A stretch of DNA of 64,000 nucleotides from Chinchilla lanigera (taxonomy: Eukaryota; Chordata; Mammalia; Rodentia; Chinchillidae). Location of the stretch: assembly GCF_000276665.1 (NCBI RefSeq), contig NW_004955502.1, forward strand, positions 5,593,299 to 5,657,298, in the 5' to 3' direction. Below the pieces are notes generated by a model. That model was not told where the DNA came from. It was given only the letters and a program-made list of their open reading frames with translations, and did not search any database. Shown piece by piece: positions 1 through 11,424 of the stretch (position 1 is its first letter; each line of letters opens with the position of its first letter). The translations under genes and the position numbers were made by a program.

Positions 1-500
1 CTTTAGCTGCCTCTACTGATCTTATATTTTGCAATCAAAATTGTTTTTATTGTTAATTTTAGCAACAATTATTTTCTTCTTCACTCCTAAAAAAAGAAGT
101 AAAAATGTGAATACAACTGCATATTTTCAAAAATCCAGAAACGAAGTTGAAGTAAGTGAACACTTGAAATGTAATTTTGGTTAGCATTTCATCAAATTCT
201 AAAAACTCTTTGGAAGTTCAGATGAGTTATGTGTCAACTTAGAAATAGTCATAGCTTAACCAATAAATATAAACTCATAACTCTGTGTTATGAAAATATA
301 GAGCTTATCTTTATATGAAACAATATGGCAGTAGTATACAACACTTATTACTCATTACACATTATTAAACTGTGTTCAAATCACACCCATTCCCTTAGAC
401 TCTTCAGTAAAAACTTCATTATTCATTTATAAATTCTAGCTATGCATATGCATATATATATGCTGATATTTCTGTAGACTTCTTTAAAATTTAGGGCTAA
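1..500. other. No gene seen; AT-rich
   Basis: No repeat boundary or coding frame can be supported here. Confidence 0.4.
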
Positions 501-512
501 AAGAATGAGAAG

Positions 513-676
513 GCTGGGTATGGTGGCACATGCCTGTAATCCCAGCACTCGGGAGGCTAAGGAAGATCCTTGTCAGTTCAAGACCAGGCTGGGACAAAAA
601 GTGAGCTCAGCCTGGACTGCATAGTGAGACCCTGTCTCAAAAATAAACAAACAAACAAACAAACAAACAAAAAAAC
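513..676 (+). mobile_element. B1-type (7SL-derived) SINE with perfect 12-bp target duplication
   Basis: It starts GGCTGGGTATGGTGGCACAT, contains the CCTGTAATCCCAGCACTC box, and ends in a CAAA-repeat tail. The 12-bp target duplication AAGAATGAGAAG flanks it exactly at 501-512 and 677-688. The length suggests a B1 with an internal duplication. The clean duplication indicates a fairly recent insertion. Confidence 0.95.
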
Positions 677-688
677 AAGAATGAGAAG

Positions 689-1565
689 TCTTTTCCACCT
701 CTAATACTAGTGTCATTTTTAGAATAAATATTATAAACTTATTCTACTTTTGTATTTATGAATTCTTAGTGTGGAGCCATAACTTCTTTTAAATTATCAG
801 AACACTTTTAAAGACTTTATTTCAGTTTTTGGTGCTATTCCTCTGTCTCATAGAGAAGGTAAAGACAACACCTAATATTTCTACAGTAATTATGCAAATC
901 ACCCCTGCCCCCTGGACTGTTAACATGAGCTGTTAGTGTCACGTTGTGACACTAACATTACCCAGGAGAAGAGTTTCCCTAACCACAGCAGCTTAAAGTC
1001 CACCATATTAGGAATTCTGGTCATTTGGGGTGGTTAGGGAGAGTGAGCAGTGAGTGGAAATGCTGATGAGAATCGCTGGTTGCCAATGGCAAAATGGCTC
1101 TTATCTAGGTATTTAGGTGCCTCCAGCTGGACAGTGACCTCTGTAAGGGAAAGGAGTTGTGTCAATTGATTGTCCCTAGTGTTGGTCAACATTTTTATAG
1201 CTATCCTCAAAGGCATGAATGCGTGAAATAATCCATACTGATAAGATCCATATTCCAAACCATAATAAAAATTGAATTTGTCTGACCTTCCTCACAGTTG
1301 AGATCCTTCTATTATTGTAAACACTAGGAAAAACATACATATTTTTTCTTTTTTATTATATAACTAAACATTTTGATATCATAATAATTTAAATCTTAAG
1401 GATAAAAGTTGAAAAACTATGCTCAGCTTTTCCTGGAGATTAAGTGCAGCTATTCCCCCCATACAAAAACCATAAATTTTCACACCTAAAAGTCTGAATT
1501 TTCTCCACTACATATACATAGAAGAACACTTATTCATCAATATATCACTTCCCTGGTCACCCAAC
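689..1565. other. No gene seen; contains one perfect hairpin
   Basis: The only structure I see is a 12-bp stem with a 3-base loop at 931-957 (TGTTAGTGTCAC, GTT, GTGACACTAACA). Confidence 0.6.
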
Positions 1566-1613
1566 GTGCAGTGCACACAACCCTAAAAGTACAAGTGGGG
1601 CAAGTATATGCAA
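1566..1613 (+). repeat. 48-bp direct repeat, copy 1
   Basis: This is identical base for base to 2769-2816, in the same orientation and 1.2 kb away. The flanks differ on both sides. This copy is the likely donor, because the second one interrupts the EIF5 pseudogene. Confidence 0.97.
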
Positions 1614-1666
1614 ACTAAAAACCACAATTCCAAGTTTTAAAACTTGTTCTTAAAACTTATTTGTAG

Positions 1667-1810
1667 AGCTGGGCATGGTGGTGCACTCCTGTAACCCCAG
1701 CACTCAGGAAGCTGAGGCAAGAGGATCTTTGCGAGTTCAAAGCCTGGGCTACAAAGTGAGCTCAAGGCCAGCTTAAGCTGCATAGTGAGACTCTGTCTCA
1801 AAACAAAAAA
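1667..1810 (+). mobile_element. B1-type SINE
   Basis: It starts AGCTGGGCATGGTGGTGCAC and ends GACTCTGTCTCAAAACAAAA. Near-identical flanks, TTATTTGTAG at 1657-1666 and TTATTTATAG at 1811-1820, are the target duplication with one mismatch. Confidence 0.93.
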
Positions 1811-1820
1811 TTATTTATAG

Positions 1821-2427
1821 GACACTCAGGTCCTTTTTACTTCTCAGTTAAGATGTTGCATTGTCTGAGTATCACTCTAGCTCAACACAAGAATTACCAT
1901 GTGCCAATTTGAGGGACTAGAGATCAAACATTGAAAAGACTGTCTTTCTAAGCGGCTGAATAAAGTATTTCCAAGCTAGCCTGTGTTTCCACTCTGCCGA
2001 ATGCCTCTGTGTAGTCTCAGCACTTAGCAGTTCTCTACCAGGCTCCAATGGACCCAATCAGGATACATGATGGTGCAACTTTTTAAACAGGAGCCAGTTA
2101 CTTAGTGCCATTCAGAGCCCAAAGTCTGAAGAATGACCAAAACTAAATCTTTATTGTTATAACTGTAAATGTGATCCAATATACTCACCACTAGTTTTCT
2201 TCAAAAGAAACATGCTATAAATCAGCTAACTAGATCCAGTTACTGTATGGACTCCCTAGATATCTCACTGTGCTTAATTACAGATCACTCATAGTAACTG
2301 ATTTTTGGTATAAAGTGTAGTATGGTATTAAGCCATTTTAGCTTTCATATATGCACATTGCACTTCTGTCTCATAAACTAGAAAAATTTGCAGCATTACA
2401 TGGGTAAATTAGGTTGCACCTATCCTT
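1821..2427 (-). pseudogene. Likely 3' UTR part of the EIF5 retrocopy
   Basis: This is continuous with the pseudogene stop codon on its 3' side. It looks like UTR sequence, with an AATAAA on the minus strand near 2151. A retrocopied EIF5 3' UTR is expected here because processed copies normally carry one. I see no clear poly(A) end, and the B1-type SINE at 1667-1810 bounds the region. Confidence 0.45.
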
Positions 2428-3735
2428 TTAAATGGCATCAATATCAATGTCATCATCCTTGTACAACTTCACAGTTTCAGCTTTTGGCATGCTGGCATCT
2501 CCAAATATACCACCTCAATGTTGCCATCCTCATCTTCATCACCATCCCAAGGTTCTTCCTCTGACTCCTTCAACCATTTTATAAATGGTCACTTGGACAT
2601 GAATCTTTGGCAAGTGCTTTCAAAACTTCATTCTTAGGGGCCTTTTCTGGCCAGCTGATAATGACCTCCTCTTCTAAAAGGACTGTGTCATACATTTCCT
2701 TCAAGATACATGCGATCTTGGAGAGGGGTTGAGCTTGGCACAGCACCACCACTTACTCCAAAACATGTGTGCAGTGCACACAACCCTAAAAGTACAAGTG
2801 GGGCAAGTATATGCAAGAAGGTACCACTGAGCTGTTTTGTTACTGTAACATAATCTCAGGAACCGGCATCTGCACTTCTTAATTTGTTCTCTAATCTTCC
2901 CATGAAAAAGAACTTCAGTCAGAATAGAGCCCATGAATTCTACATCTAGTCTTTCTGCTTCAGCAGCAATTTCTTTGTCAGATGATGAATAATGCCCTCT
3001 GCTTTCTTCACCTTAACAAAAGCAAATAGAATATTCACACAGTCTTCCAGGGTTCTTTCCAAATCATCAGAGTTTTGGGACTTCTGCATGGTCACTGATT
3101 TCACCCATTCTGTGCCTCTGAACTTCCTCAGCTGTACCCTACCCCAGCTGTCTTCCTCCTCTTCTTCCACAGTATGTGGGGAGGACTAATTTTGCTTGGG
3201 GTTGGTGAAGGTGTTGTCTCACTGCTGGATACTGACCCATTTTCTTTGTCTTTGCCTTTTATATTTTTTCTTTTCCTTTTATTTCTGCCCTGTACCATGA
3301 TCACTATTCTCAGGTGGGTTTTTGAGAATGAATGTACAACATTTATGATTTGTGTCAAGCATGCCTCCATAGCCACAGGACTTATAAGAATTACCAGTTG
3401 TTTACTTGTTCAGAGTTAGATGCTGATCCATTTCAGGATTCTCACACTCAAGACAGAGAACAAACTTTTTAATGAATTCATCCAACATGTCTTCCAGCTT
3501 ATTTGCCCCACAAGATCCACTGGCAATGTATCAATCATTCTTTATATCAAACTGGGTCTGTGGTCTCAGCTCACAACCAAAGTAATGGGAGGCTGATTAA
3601 GTGTCTTTGTGATATCAGTCATGTTGATGATAACTGTCTTGATTCCATTTCCCTTGTCCTCAGCTTGGCAATCAGATGGGAAACCTTGTAGCCATAGAGG
3701 TGGGCTGCAGTGTTGCTGTTGATGTTGACAGATCT
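2428..3735 (-). pseudogene. EIF5: Processed pseudogene of eukaryotic translation initiation factor 5
   Basis: EIF5 is the GTPase-activating factor for eIF2 during start-codon selection. The minus strand carries recognisable EIF5 segments in order and without introns: an N-terminal part (IAK near 3665), a linker with KGKDKENGSVSSSET, an acidic stretch, a DDLERT segment, LTEVLF and KIREQIKK segments, and the terminal DDDIDIDAI followed by TAA at 2428-2430. The initiator codon is lost (AGA at 3733-3735). Several frameshifts and stops break the frame. An extra segment of about 46 bp at roughly 2769-2816 interrupts the LLHGLE region. The lack of introns marks it as a retrocopy. Confidence 0.93.
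2769..2816 (+). repeat. 48-bp direct repeat, copy 2 (insert in EIF5 pseudogene)
   Basis: This is identical to 1566-1613. EIF5 coding sequence resumes on both sides, so about 46 bases are foreign to the gene. This site is therefore the recipient of a short templated insertion. Confidence 0.95.
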
Positions 3736-5091
3736 TTCATCTTATTAGTGACTTTATCTATAAAGATGAAGAGATCTTTGATTGCAAGTTTTTGGTATCA
3801 AATGTCTGGAGAAGAAAGGATGGAATAAATGACTGCAAAATTCTTAGTCTCTCACATGAAAAAGTTTTGCCTTTGAGGTTGTAAACTTTTTGCTTGTGGG
3901 TTATGTTTTCCCAGTAAAGATACCAAAGGCTGCACAACTGCTCATTTTTGTCAAGTAAAGATGTAAACCCAGGACAGCTCACCTGAAAATAAGAAGAAAC
4001 CCGGGTTTAAAGGAAGCCCAGTCCTGAGCAGTAAGGCAGCCAGGCAAGTCTGGTGACCCAGCAGAGGGCAGGGCTGACCCAGTGACGCCCATGTCTACAC
4101 CAGCAGTGCCTGACCTGGAATGTCCTTGCTCTCTTAATTTCCATTTTCAAAATGATAATTACTTATCAATTTTTGTGACTCTGATAGTCTGAATCATGTA
4201 TAGAAAGGAATAGAAAGCATTGGAGAGAACTGGTTGATGTTAAAGACAAGAGGAAGTGATAGAGACCCACCACACATATCGTGCATGGCACCCTTCAGAC
4301 TTCACAGAGAAAAGCTTTGTTTGGAGTCACCTCATGAAGGAATGATTCAGACACACAACAATGGTATCCAAAAATCTACCAAAGGCAAGGTGAGATCTGA
4401 GGTTATTTTTGTGACTTAAGACTGAAATTAGGAATTAATTGGTAGTGTCAAAATATAAAATTAGAACAAATTTAAAGATCTCTATGAACTGTAATGAGAT
4501 TCATTGGGAATGGTAAAATGGTTTCCAGAGGTGAGAACAAGGAAACAAACAACAACCACACACACACACAAAAAAAAAAAAAGGACCAGTGAACATTAGT
4601 GTACTTAAGTCATTTTTCTGGTAAGGATTACAGCAGAGGGACTTTCCTGATTCAGGTAGAAAAAGCTGTTTCTGATTGGTTGCTGTGAATTTCCTCTTTT
4701 CCAGAAAAACTGTTCTGTTTGAGGATCTGCCTTAGCATTAGTGACTCCATGTTGGTTTGTTCTGATCTGCTGGGTGTGGTGAAGATTTTCGTCCATAACA
4801 ATGTCTTCACATAAACTCTTCAACAGCAGTCAACCTATGAGCTTGTCAGACGCTCAGGTTTTTCTCTTTCTCACAAGCAAAATTCTAGCAGTTAGAATTC
4901 AGCACTTAGCAAGAGATCAAACACTTCTATACTGAGAAATTCAATAGGTACAGAAAAAAGATGTTCATATACCTGCTCCTACCAACCAAAACGGAAACTT
5001 CCTGGTCAGAAAGCCTCCTGCAGATGCCTGATCCCCTTCTTTAGTGCCTCACATTTAAACATAAGAAAAACTAAGAATAAGGACTATTTGA
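3736..5091. other. No gene seen; possible EIF5 retrocopy 5' UTR, then unique sequence
   Basis: The first few hundred bases (to about 4120) may be the 5' UTR of the EIF5 retrocopy, since they directly precede its lost start codon. A short CA-rich and A-rich run lies at about 4555-4583. Nothing else is recognisable. Confidence 0.35.
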
Positions 5092-5212
5092 TTTGTTTTT
5101 TTTTTGTTTTGGTTTTTTTTTTTTTTTGGTTTTTCTCTGGTACCGGGAACCGAACTCATGACCTTGCGCTTGCCAGGCAGGCGCTTTGCCGCTGAGCTAA
5201 ATCCCCAGCCCC
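5092..5212 (-). mobile_element. ID-type tRNA-derived SINE, perfect 17-bp target duplication
   Basis: The reverse complement starts GGGGCTGGGGATTTAGCTCA, contains a tRNA-like A box and a GTTCGGTTCC B box, and ends with GGTACC and an A-rich tail. The 17-bp duplication starting GAATAAGG lies at 5075-5091 and 5213-5229. Confidence 0.95.
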
Positions 5213-5364
5213 GAATAAGGACTATTTGAAAGGAACTTTTGATTCAACAAGGAACCTAAAATAGTAAAAGAAAAATGTAAGTAATACAGGAACAAAAAAA
5301 CTAATATGCATGTTTTCAGCAGGGGATGAGAAAGATATTGCATCCACAAAACAAGAACAAGTTG

Positions 5365-5960
5365 CTATGTGTCTTAGTGTCTACTGCTGTGCAACTCACA
5401 GCCACAAATGTGTGGCTTGCTGCACACAGTGACCACATCATGTTTCTGTGCAGGCCTTCTCAGGGTTGCACTCAGATGCTGACCACAGCTGGATCTCACT
5501 GGACATTCTTTTTCACTTCCAAACCAATGCTTTGGTTTCAGTGTTCCTTTCTTTGTAGTCATAGGACTCAGAACCCTGAGTTTTGCTAGCTGTTGGCTGG
5601 AGCATGCTCTCATTTCCTACAGGCCAGCCATAGTTCCTTCCAGGTAGCCCCTATAGGCAAGTGGTTCACTTTACAAACGGAATGTTACTTTCCTCCAACC
5701 ACCCGGAGCACAGCTCTCTGACTTCTGTCACTGACATAAGAGGCATGCACTTGACTATTTGTCTCAACCAGTACATCCTCTTACTCATGGAAAGTCTACT
5801 GATTTCCAGCCTCAGTTACATGTGCAAAATCATCTCCTTCATAACATAATGTAATCAAGAGAATGGATCCCATCACAATGTTCTCCAACCTTCAGTAGCG
5901 GATGATTATACGAGGGGCCAGAGATCTTGGAGACCGTTTTGGAATTCTGCCTACCATAGT
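5365..5960 (+). repeat. Old interspersed repeat, family not certain
   Basis: The segment resembles an old LTR-like repeat. It opens with a TCTACTGCTGTGCAAC stretch and closes with GGAATTCTGCCTACCATA. I cannot name the family from memory. No coding frame is convincing. Confidence 0.35.
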
Positions 5961-6163
5961 TTGGAGCAGAAAAAATAACAAGCAAACAAATCATTCTTTA
6001 TAATGTTAAATACAATTATTTTAAATATTGCATTAGGAGTTTTGAAAGATCCTGTTAAGGAAATAAAATATACAGGAAGGAGAAGAATGCAAAACTCCCA
6101 GCAAAAATTAAGAGACAAAGAAATTAATCTAGAAAATTCAACATTCAAGCAATTGCAGTTCTA

Positions 6164-6267
6164 GGGGCTGGGGATTTAGTTCAGCAGCACAGCATCTGCC
6201 TGGCAAGTGCAGTGTCGTGAGATCGATTCCCGGTACCAGAAAAAAAAACAACAAACAAAAAAAAAGA
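6164..6267 (+). mobile_element. ID-type SINE, perfect 13-bp target duplication
   Basis: It starts GGGGCTGGGGATTTAGTTCA and ends CCGGTACC with a long A-rich tail. The 13-bp duplication AATTGCAGTTCTA flanks it at 6151-6163 and 6268-6280. Confidence 0.94.
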
Positions 6268-6280
6268 AATTGCAGTTCTA

Positions 6281-7510
6281 TAGTGAATGGAAAAAATTTC
6301 AGAGGAGAGTTTTAAATGTAGAAATCAAGAGAATTTCCCTGAAATAAAAAATATAGATGTTTAAAAAGAGAGGTCTAGCTACTACTCAGCACATAGTATG
6401 CACATATCCACACCAAAGCACAGCATTATAAGATTTTAATAGATGGAACAGAAAACTCCTGAAGTGTCTAGAGATGAACACAGGAGTAGAAATATTTCTT
6501 ACAAACAGTGCTAAATGTTAAATAACATTAGAAAGAGTACTTTAAAATTCTGAGGAAAAGTTCCTTTCAGCCCAAAACTCTACCCAGCCGAATTCTGATT
6601 ACACATGAGAATGGAAGAAAATCAAGGCGTTTTCATATGTGATTCTTCTGAAACAATCACTTCCATGATTCCTTTCACAGAAGGTTCTGAAATAGTCTCT
6701 TCAGAAAATTTGTGAATAAATTTAAAAAGCAAAAGATGGAATTCAGGAAATATGGGACTGAGTCAGAAGACAACATAGAGAGACCAAAGTCACAGGTACA
6801 GTACTGCTGGAAACACTACAGTGTGCAAAGAGCATAAAGCCTACAGGGAAAAAGGTAAAAGTTGAAGATGCTGAGTTGGAAAATGGGGCGTGGAAGAGTT
6901 GGCCCATTATTATACAATAGAAAAGGCTCCAAAGGAGGAGTTGTAACTTGAAGCATGACTGTGCTCTGTAATAAATATATTTGAATAAGCAAAATTATTT
7001 AAACAATGACCAATGATTTCTCCTCAGAATTTGGTGGGATAACTGGAGATAAATGGGAGTGTGATAGGAAGGATTTAAAAAAGAGAATTCTTCAATTTTA
7101 CTAGAGAACAATAAGTGATAGAATCTAAAAGTCATCCAGTCACTAAATAATATTAGAAATACATTTTGAAAAATATCAGAAGAAGCAACTAAATTGTATT
7201 TTTACTGCTGAGGAGCAGTAACAGGTTGGAACAGGAGCTCTTTCTCCATGTCCTCCTGACACCATTATTCTTATTATAATAACATCCTTGTACCTTTAAA
7301 TTCTAAACTTTTAACAATATACAAGTTACTCGTGACAGTCCTTCTCTAAGAAGCATTGTTGCAATATTTTTTACATAAATACTAGCATGAATTTAACATG
7401 AACTATTTTTTCAACATTTTTACATTTAACACCAACCCAACCAACTGAAACTTGATTTTTAAGTTTTTCTAGTGCTGGTTATTAACTCAATTATTATTTA
7501 AAATTCACTC
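6281..7510. other. No gene seen; AT-rich unique sequence
   Basis: I see no convincing reading frame, repeat boundary or CpG cluster in this stretch. Confidence 0.5.
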
Positions 7511-7513
7511 TTT

Positions 7514-7690
7514 GTTTTTTGTTTTGTTTTTTTTTTTTTGGTTGGTTGGTTTTTGGAGACAAAGTTTCACTATGTAGTTCAAGCTCACTTTCAACTCACT
7601 ACATAGCCCAGGCTGATCTCAAACTCATGGCAATCCTTCTACCTCAGTCTCCCAAGTGCTGGGATTATAGGTGTGAACCACCACACATGG
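7514..7690 (-). mobile_element. B1-type SINE
   Basis: The plus strand shows a T-rich tail and then GAGACAAAGTTTCACTATGT, GCTGATCTCAAACTCATGG and AGTGCTGGGATTATAGGTG, which is the reverse complement of a B1-like element. Similar AAAATT-led flanks on both sides suggest a decayed target duplication. Confidence 0.92.
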
Positions 7691-9380
7691 AAAATTTCCT
7701 TTTTTAAAAAAAAAACTATTTCAGATAAAAGCACAACTTGTGGTGCTTTAGAAATATCAAAGTATTGTCACATATATTAATTATACTTCCAATAACCCTA
7801 TGATGAAGGCAGAGTAAATGTTATATGTTAGTTAATGTGAAATACTAAATATATTTTTAGAACTGGAAGTTCATAATATTAAATATATACTCAAAATCTT
7901 AGTTCTTGTCTATTGAATCATAATGCCTTTCTTACCACACCATACTTTTTATTTTATGTTAGGATATAATATTTTTATCTCACTTTGGAATTTCCAAATC
8001 CAGCCCCATTTTGATATTTTATTTATGTAATTGACATTTTTGTTTCAAATGCAGCACTATGTGGATCTGCCTTCTGTTAGCATTGTAATCTCTTTGTTTT
8101 TATATACTTGTGGGTAGGAAATAATTTTCATATATGTATATATATTTCCTACTTTCAGTTCTACTTTGACCAAAAGAAGTACATGAAATTATGTTTATTG
8201 TATAGATTTTGTCAGCATATTAGTCACATTTGCCTCAAACACACCAGAGTTTACTAAATTTCTCTTAAGGGAAATGCTCTGTTTCAGAAGACTTTCATAT
8301 CTGTACCCCTGTCCTCAGGATGCTCAGTGAGATTTGTCCTGAGAGTTCTGTAAGGGCTCCATCCTTGAAAGTTCCCTGGAACTCATTTTATCTTCTCAAA
8401 TAAACTCACCCAGGAGTTCCAGGAGGGGAAGGAGGAGAAATAGTGCTCATTAGTGGAAAGAAAAGATGACACATCAGCAGAAAGGGAAGGTGGCTCATCT
8501 CTTCTCAGGCACAGGGAGGGCTTGGGATGGTCATAAAGGCAGCCTAGCATTGCATAGGCAGCCACACAGTAAGCACATAGTGACTCCAAGATGGGCCCCA
8601 GAAGGACAATTTCATTTATCACATGAGAACATTAGGGAGGCAGGAGAACTAGAAAAGCTGTCCAAGAAGCTACCCGATACCCTCAGGCTCTGTACACTAG
8701 TTTCTAGATACAAAATATTTATAGACATCCAAAATTTAGTACCATGGGAGGAGTGGGGTTGCCAACTTCATAGAGAACAGATGAATTAATGCTTTTTAAC
8801 TTTAATTAAATACATTTAATACAACTTTGGCAGTAATTTCTCCTAGTATCTCAATTATTTCCAACAGTACCAAGAAAGGCAAAATATGTCAACACAGCTA
8901 TATCTTATGAAGCTGATTACTTGGCAAAGAGTTATAAATGATAAGTACAAGTCACAATGACACAGACATAATGTAGAAAACTTTATTTATCTGTCTACTT
9001 GATAGCCATTTGTTAAACAGCCAAAATGTTCCAGGCACTGTACCTGATAGTGAGGATAATGCTTGCCCTGAAGAAGTTGGCCAGTGAAGAAAACACAATC
9101 AAAAATTAAATGCTTCAGTGAGAGAGCACTGATAATTGGTGCAAGAGTGGCCAAGCAGAACTTCTCTTTTATGGGAGGAACAAGGAAGTCATCTTAGTAA
9201 AAGAGCAAGGAGCTGAATTTTGAGGAAGTCGGCCAGACTCCAAACTGGATGGAAAAGAGCAGAGTAGTTAAAACATAGGCTCCTGTTTACTGAGCTCAGC
9301 AGAAAGTCAACCAGCATATAGAAAACAATAGCACGACTTAAGACAATAGGATTTTGTTTTGCTTTTAATAATATAAACCC
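7691..9380. other. No gene seen; probable old MIR/L2 fragments
   Basis: About 7745-7830 has the CCTATGATGAAGGCAG core typical of MIR. About 9005-9130 has GTTCCAGGCACTGTACC followed by L2-like text. The rest is unique AT-rich sequence without a credible gene. Confidence 0.4.
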
Positions 9381-10050
9381 TCTTTAAGTGGGAAGTTTGA
9401 GGCTGGTACAGCTGTACAGAGAGTTGTGGAAGGACTCAGGCTCCTTTTGGCGTCCTGCTCCACCAGTCCTAGTGGGTGGCTTTTGTTCTCTTGTGTGCAG
9501 GATAACTGTTACATCTCCAAGCACCATTTCCCATTGTACACAGAAAGAAAGGGTAGAATGTGAAGGGGAAAGAAGCATGCCTTCCCATCTCTTTTTATTA
9601 GGAGAATAATAATTTTTCACAAAGTTGTACCCAGGAACATTCTAGCTCTTTTAGCATGGGCTAACACTTGATTGTATGCCCACCTTCACAGGCTGGAGGA
9701 ACTAAGGAAGTCAGGGTTTGTGCTTTGGCACGCTGGCTTCCCAAGCAAAAGTGGGGTTGTACTAGTGTGAAGGGGAACATAGACCATGGAGTCAAATTAC
9801 CACCAGGATTTCCTCATCAGAGAAGATAGGTAGATGTATTTTTTCCTACTCCTCCCACTGAGTTCACCTAAAACCTGGATGGTACGTATAAGATTCTGAA
9901 AGGTGAAGAGAAGAAGGTAAATTTACTAAGGACTTAGGTTTAATTTTTGTCTCATATTGCACAAATTTGGGGCTCAAGGAGTCTGCAAACCACATATTTC
10001 CTCACATCTGTTACAAGGGCTATTATTTCAAAAAGTTAACAGTTCTAGAG
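9381..10050. other. No gene seen; unique sequence
   Basis: Short frames occur on both strands but lack any recognisable family signature or splice context. Confidence 0.45.
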
Positions 10051-10054
10051 AAGG

Positions 10055-10287
10055 TATGCTCTTGGTGGGAATGTGAGATAGCACAGCCATCATGAAAACT
10101 AGTATAAAGGTTCTCAACAATTCAACATAGAAGTGCCATATGATCCAGCAATCCCATTTGTAAATACATAGTGAAAGGAAATATAATTAGTATGTTGAAG
10201 ATGTATTTGCATTTCCATGGTCATTATAGTATCACTTACAACAGCTAAGATGTAGAATCAATCTATGTGTCCATTAGTGGTGAATGG
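10055..10287 (+). mobile_element. Ancient LINE-1 3' fragment, left part
   Basis: It matches the LINE-1 ORF2 C-terminal text pattern, with GGTGGGAATGTGAGATAG, ATGATCCAGCAATCCCA and TCTATGTGTCCATTAGTGG. It is diverged and has no long frame. It stops where an LTR is inserted and resumes near 10885. Confidence 0.85.
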
Positions 10288-10881
10288 TGCTATGCTCTGG
10301 ACACTGGTCCCCTCCTCTCAAATTCAGTGGCACTGACATGCAATTCCAGCCTGGGAAATCAACAGACACAGGACTTTAGCCCACAGGAATGAGGGTGTGA
10401 GTGGCTCCCAGGAGAGCTGTAGGAAGGGAGTCACACAGAGCTTGGGGAGGCCACCTTAGCCCCAGTGGATTAGAATAGCAGAACATGAAGTCAAAGCTTA
10501 CTCTGGAGGCTTGAGATTTATCACTTGCCTTTTGAGTTTTAGATTTGGGTGAGATCTGTGGTCCCTTCCTCATTTGCTATGTTTCGCTTTCATTTCCCAT
10601 CAAAATCTATGTTAAAATCTAACACCCAAAGCGACACTTCTAAGAGGTGTGAGCTTTTCCTGCCCTCACTAATGGGATTAGTGCACTTAACAAAATGCTG
10701 AAGAAAGTCACTTGTATTTCTGTGGTGAGGACGCAATGAGACAATCGATGAAGAACAAACCCTTCCCGCAAAGCAAATATGCTGATGCATTTATTTTACA
10801 CTTCTCAACCTTTAGATCTATGCACTTTTGTTGTTTATAAGCTAATATGTTTTGTTATTGTTGCCTGAATATACTAAGACA
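10288..10881 (+). mobile_element. MaLR-like solo LTR inserted in an old LINE-1
   Basis: The segment begins TG and ends CA, and splits an ancient LINE-1 at a point where the two LINE-1 halves read on directly. Its 3' end resembles MaLR/ERVL LTRs, with TTGTTTATAAGCTAATATG and then CTGAATATACTAAGAC. The family assignment is from memory. Confidence 0.65.
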
Positions 10882-10884
10882 AAT

Positions 10885-11390
10885 TAATAAAGACAGTGTG
10901 GTACATATGTATGCCATGGAATAATGCTCAACCTTAAAAGAAGAAGATGCTCTTACATTCTGCTGTTTGTGATGCCATAGGTGAACTTGAAAGGTATTAT
11001 AGTAAGTGAAATGCTATTCCACATAAGTGACAAATACACAATGAATTCACCTACATAGGGAATAAAGAAAGTAGAACTCATAGGAGGAGAGAAGATTGGG
11101 GGATACCAAGCACAAGGGTGAGGAGACTGGCTAGTTATTGGACATCAAAAAATTCAATGAGATGGGAAGACAAAGTTCAAGAGATCTAATGTATGGCATG
11201 TTAACTGTAGATACACTTTAAGTATTTTGTATTTGAAAATTGCTAAGACATACTGTAAGTTACTCACTATGAAAAGTGGTATGTGAAATAATGTATATGC
11301 TGATTGTCTTAACTTAGCCATTCCACAGTGTACATAGATAACCAAATATGTTGTAAGATATTTATTCAATTTATAGTTGGCAATTAAAAT
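10885..11390 (+). mobile_element. Ancient LINE-1 3' fragment, right part
   Basis: It continues the LINE-1 after the LTR with GTGTGGTACATATGTATGCC and ATGGAATAATGCTCAACC, then runs into decayed 3' UTR-like sequence. It is much older than the LINE-1 copies at 13.8, 16.9 and 30.7 kb. Confidence 0.82.
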
Positions 11391-11424
11391 AAATAAATAT
11401 TTTTACAACTGAAATATACTTTAA

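Noticed and set aside
2701..3376. Apparent small genes with EIF5-like peptides
   Set aside because: They are fragments of one broken EIF5 retrocopy in different frames, not separate genes.
5092..5212. tRNA-like A and B boxes as a tRNA gene
   Set aside because: The boxes belong to a tRNA-derived SINE with an A-rich tail and target duplication, and no cloverleaf with a proper acceptor stem is seen.
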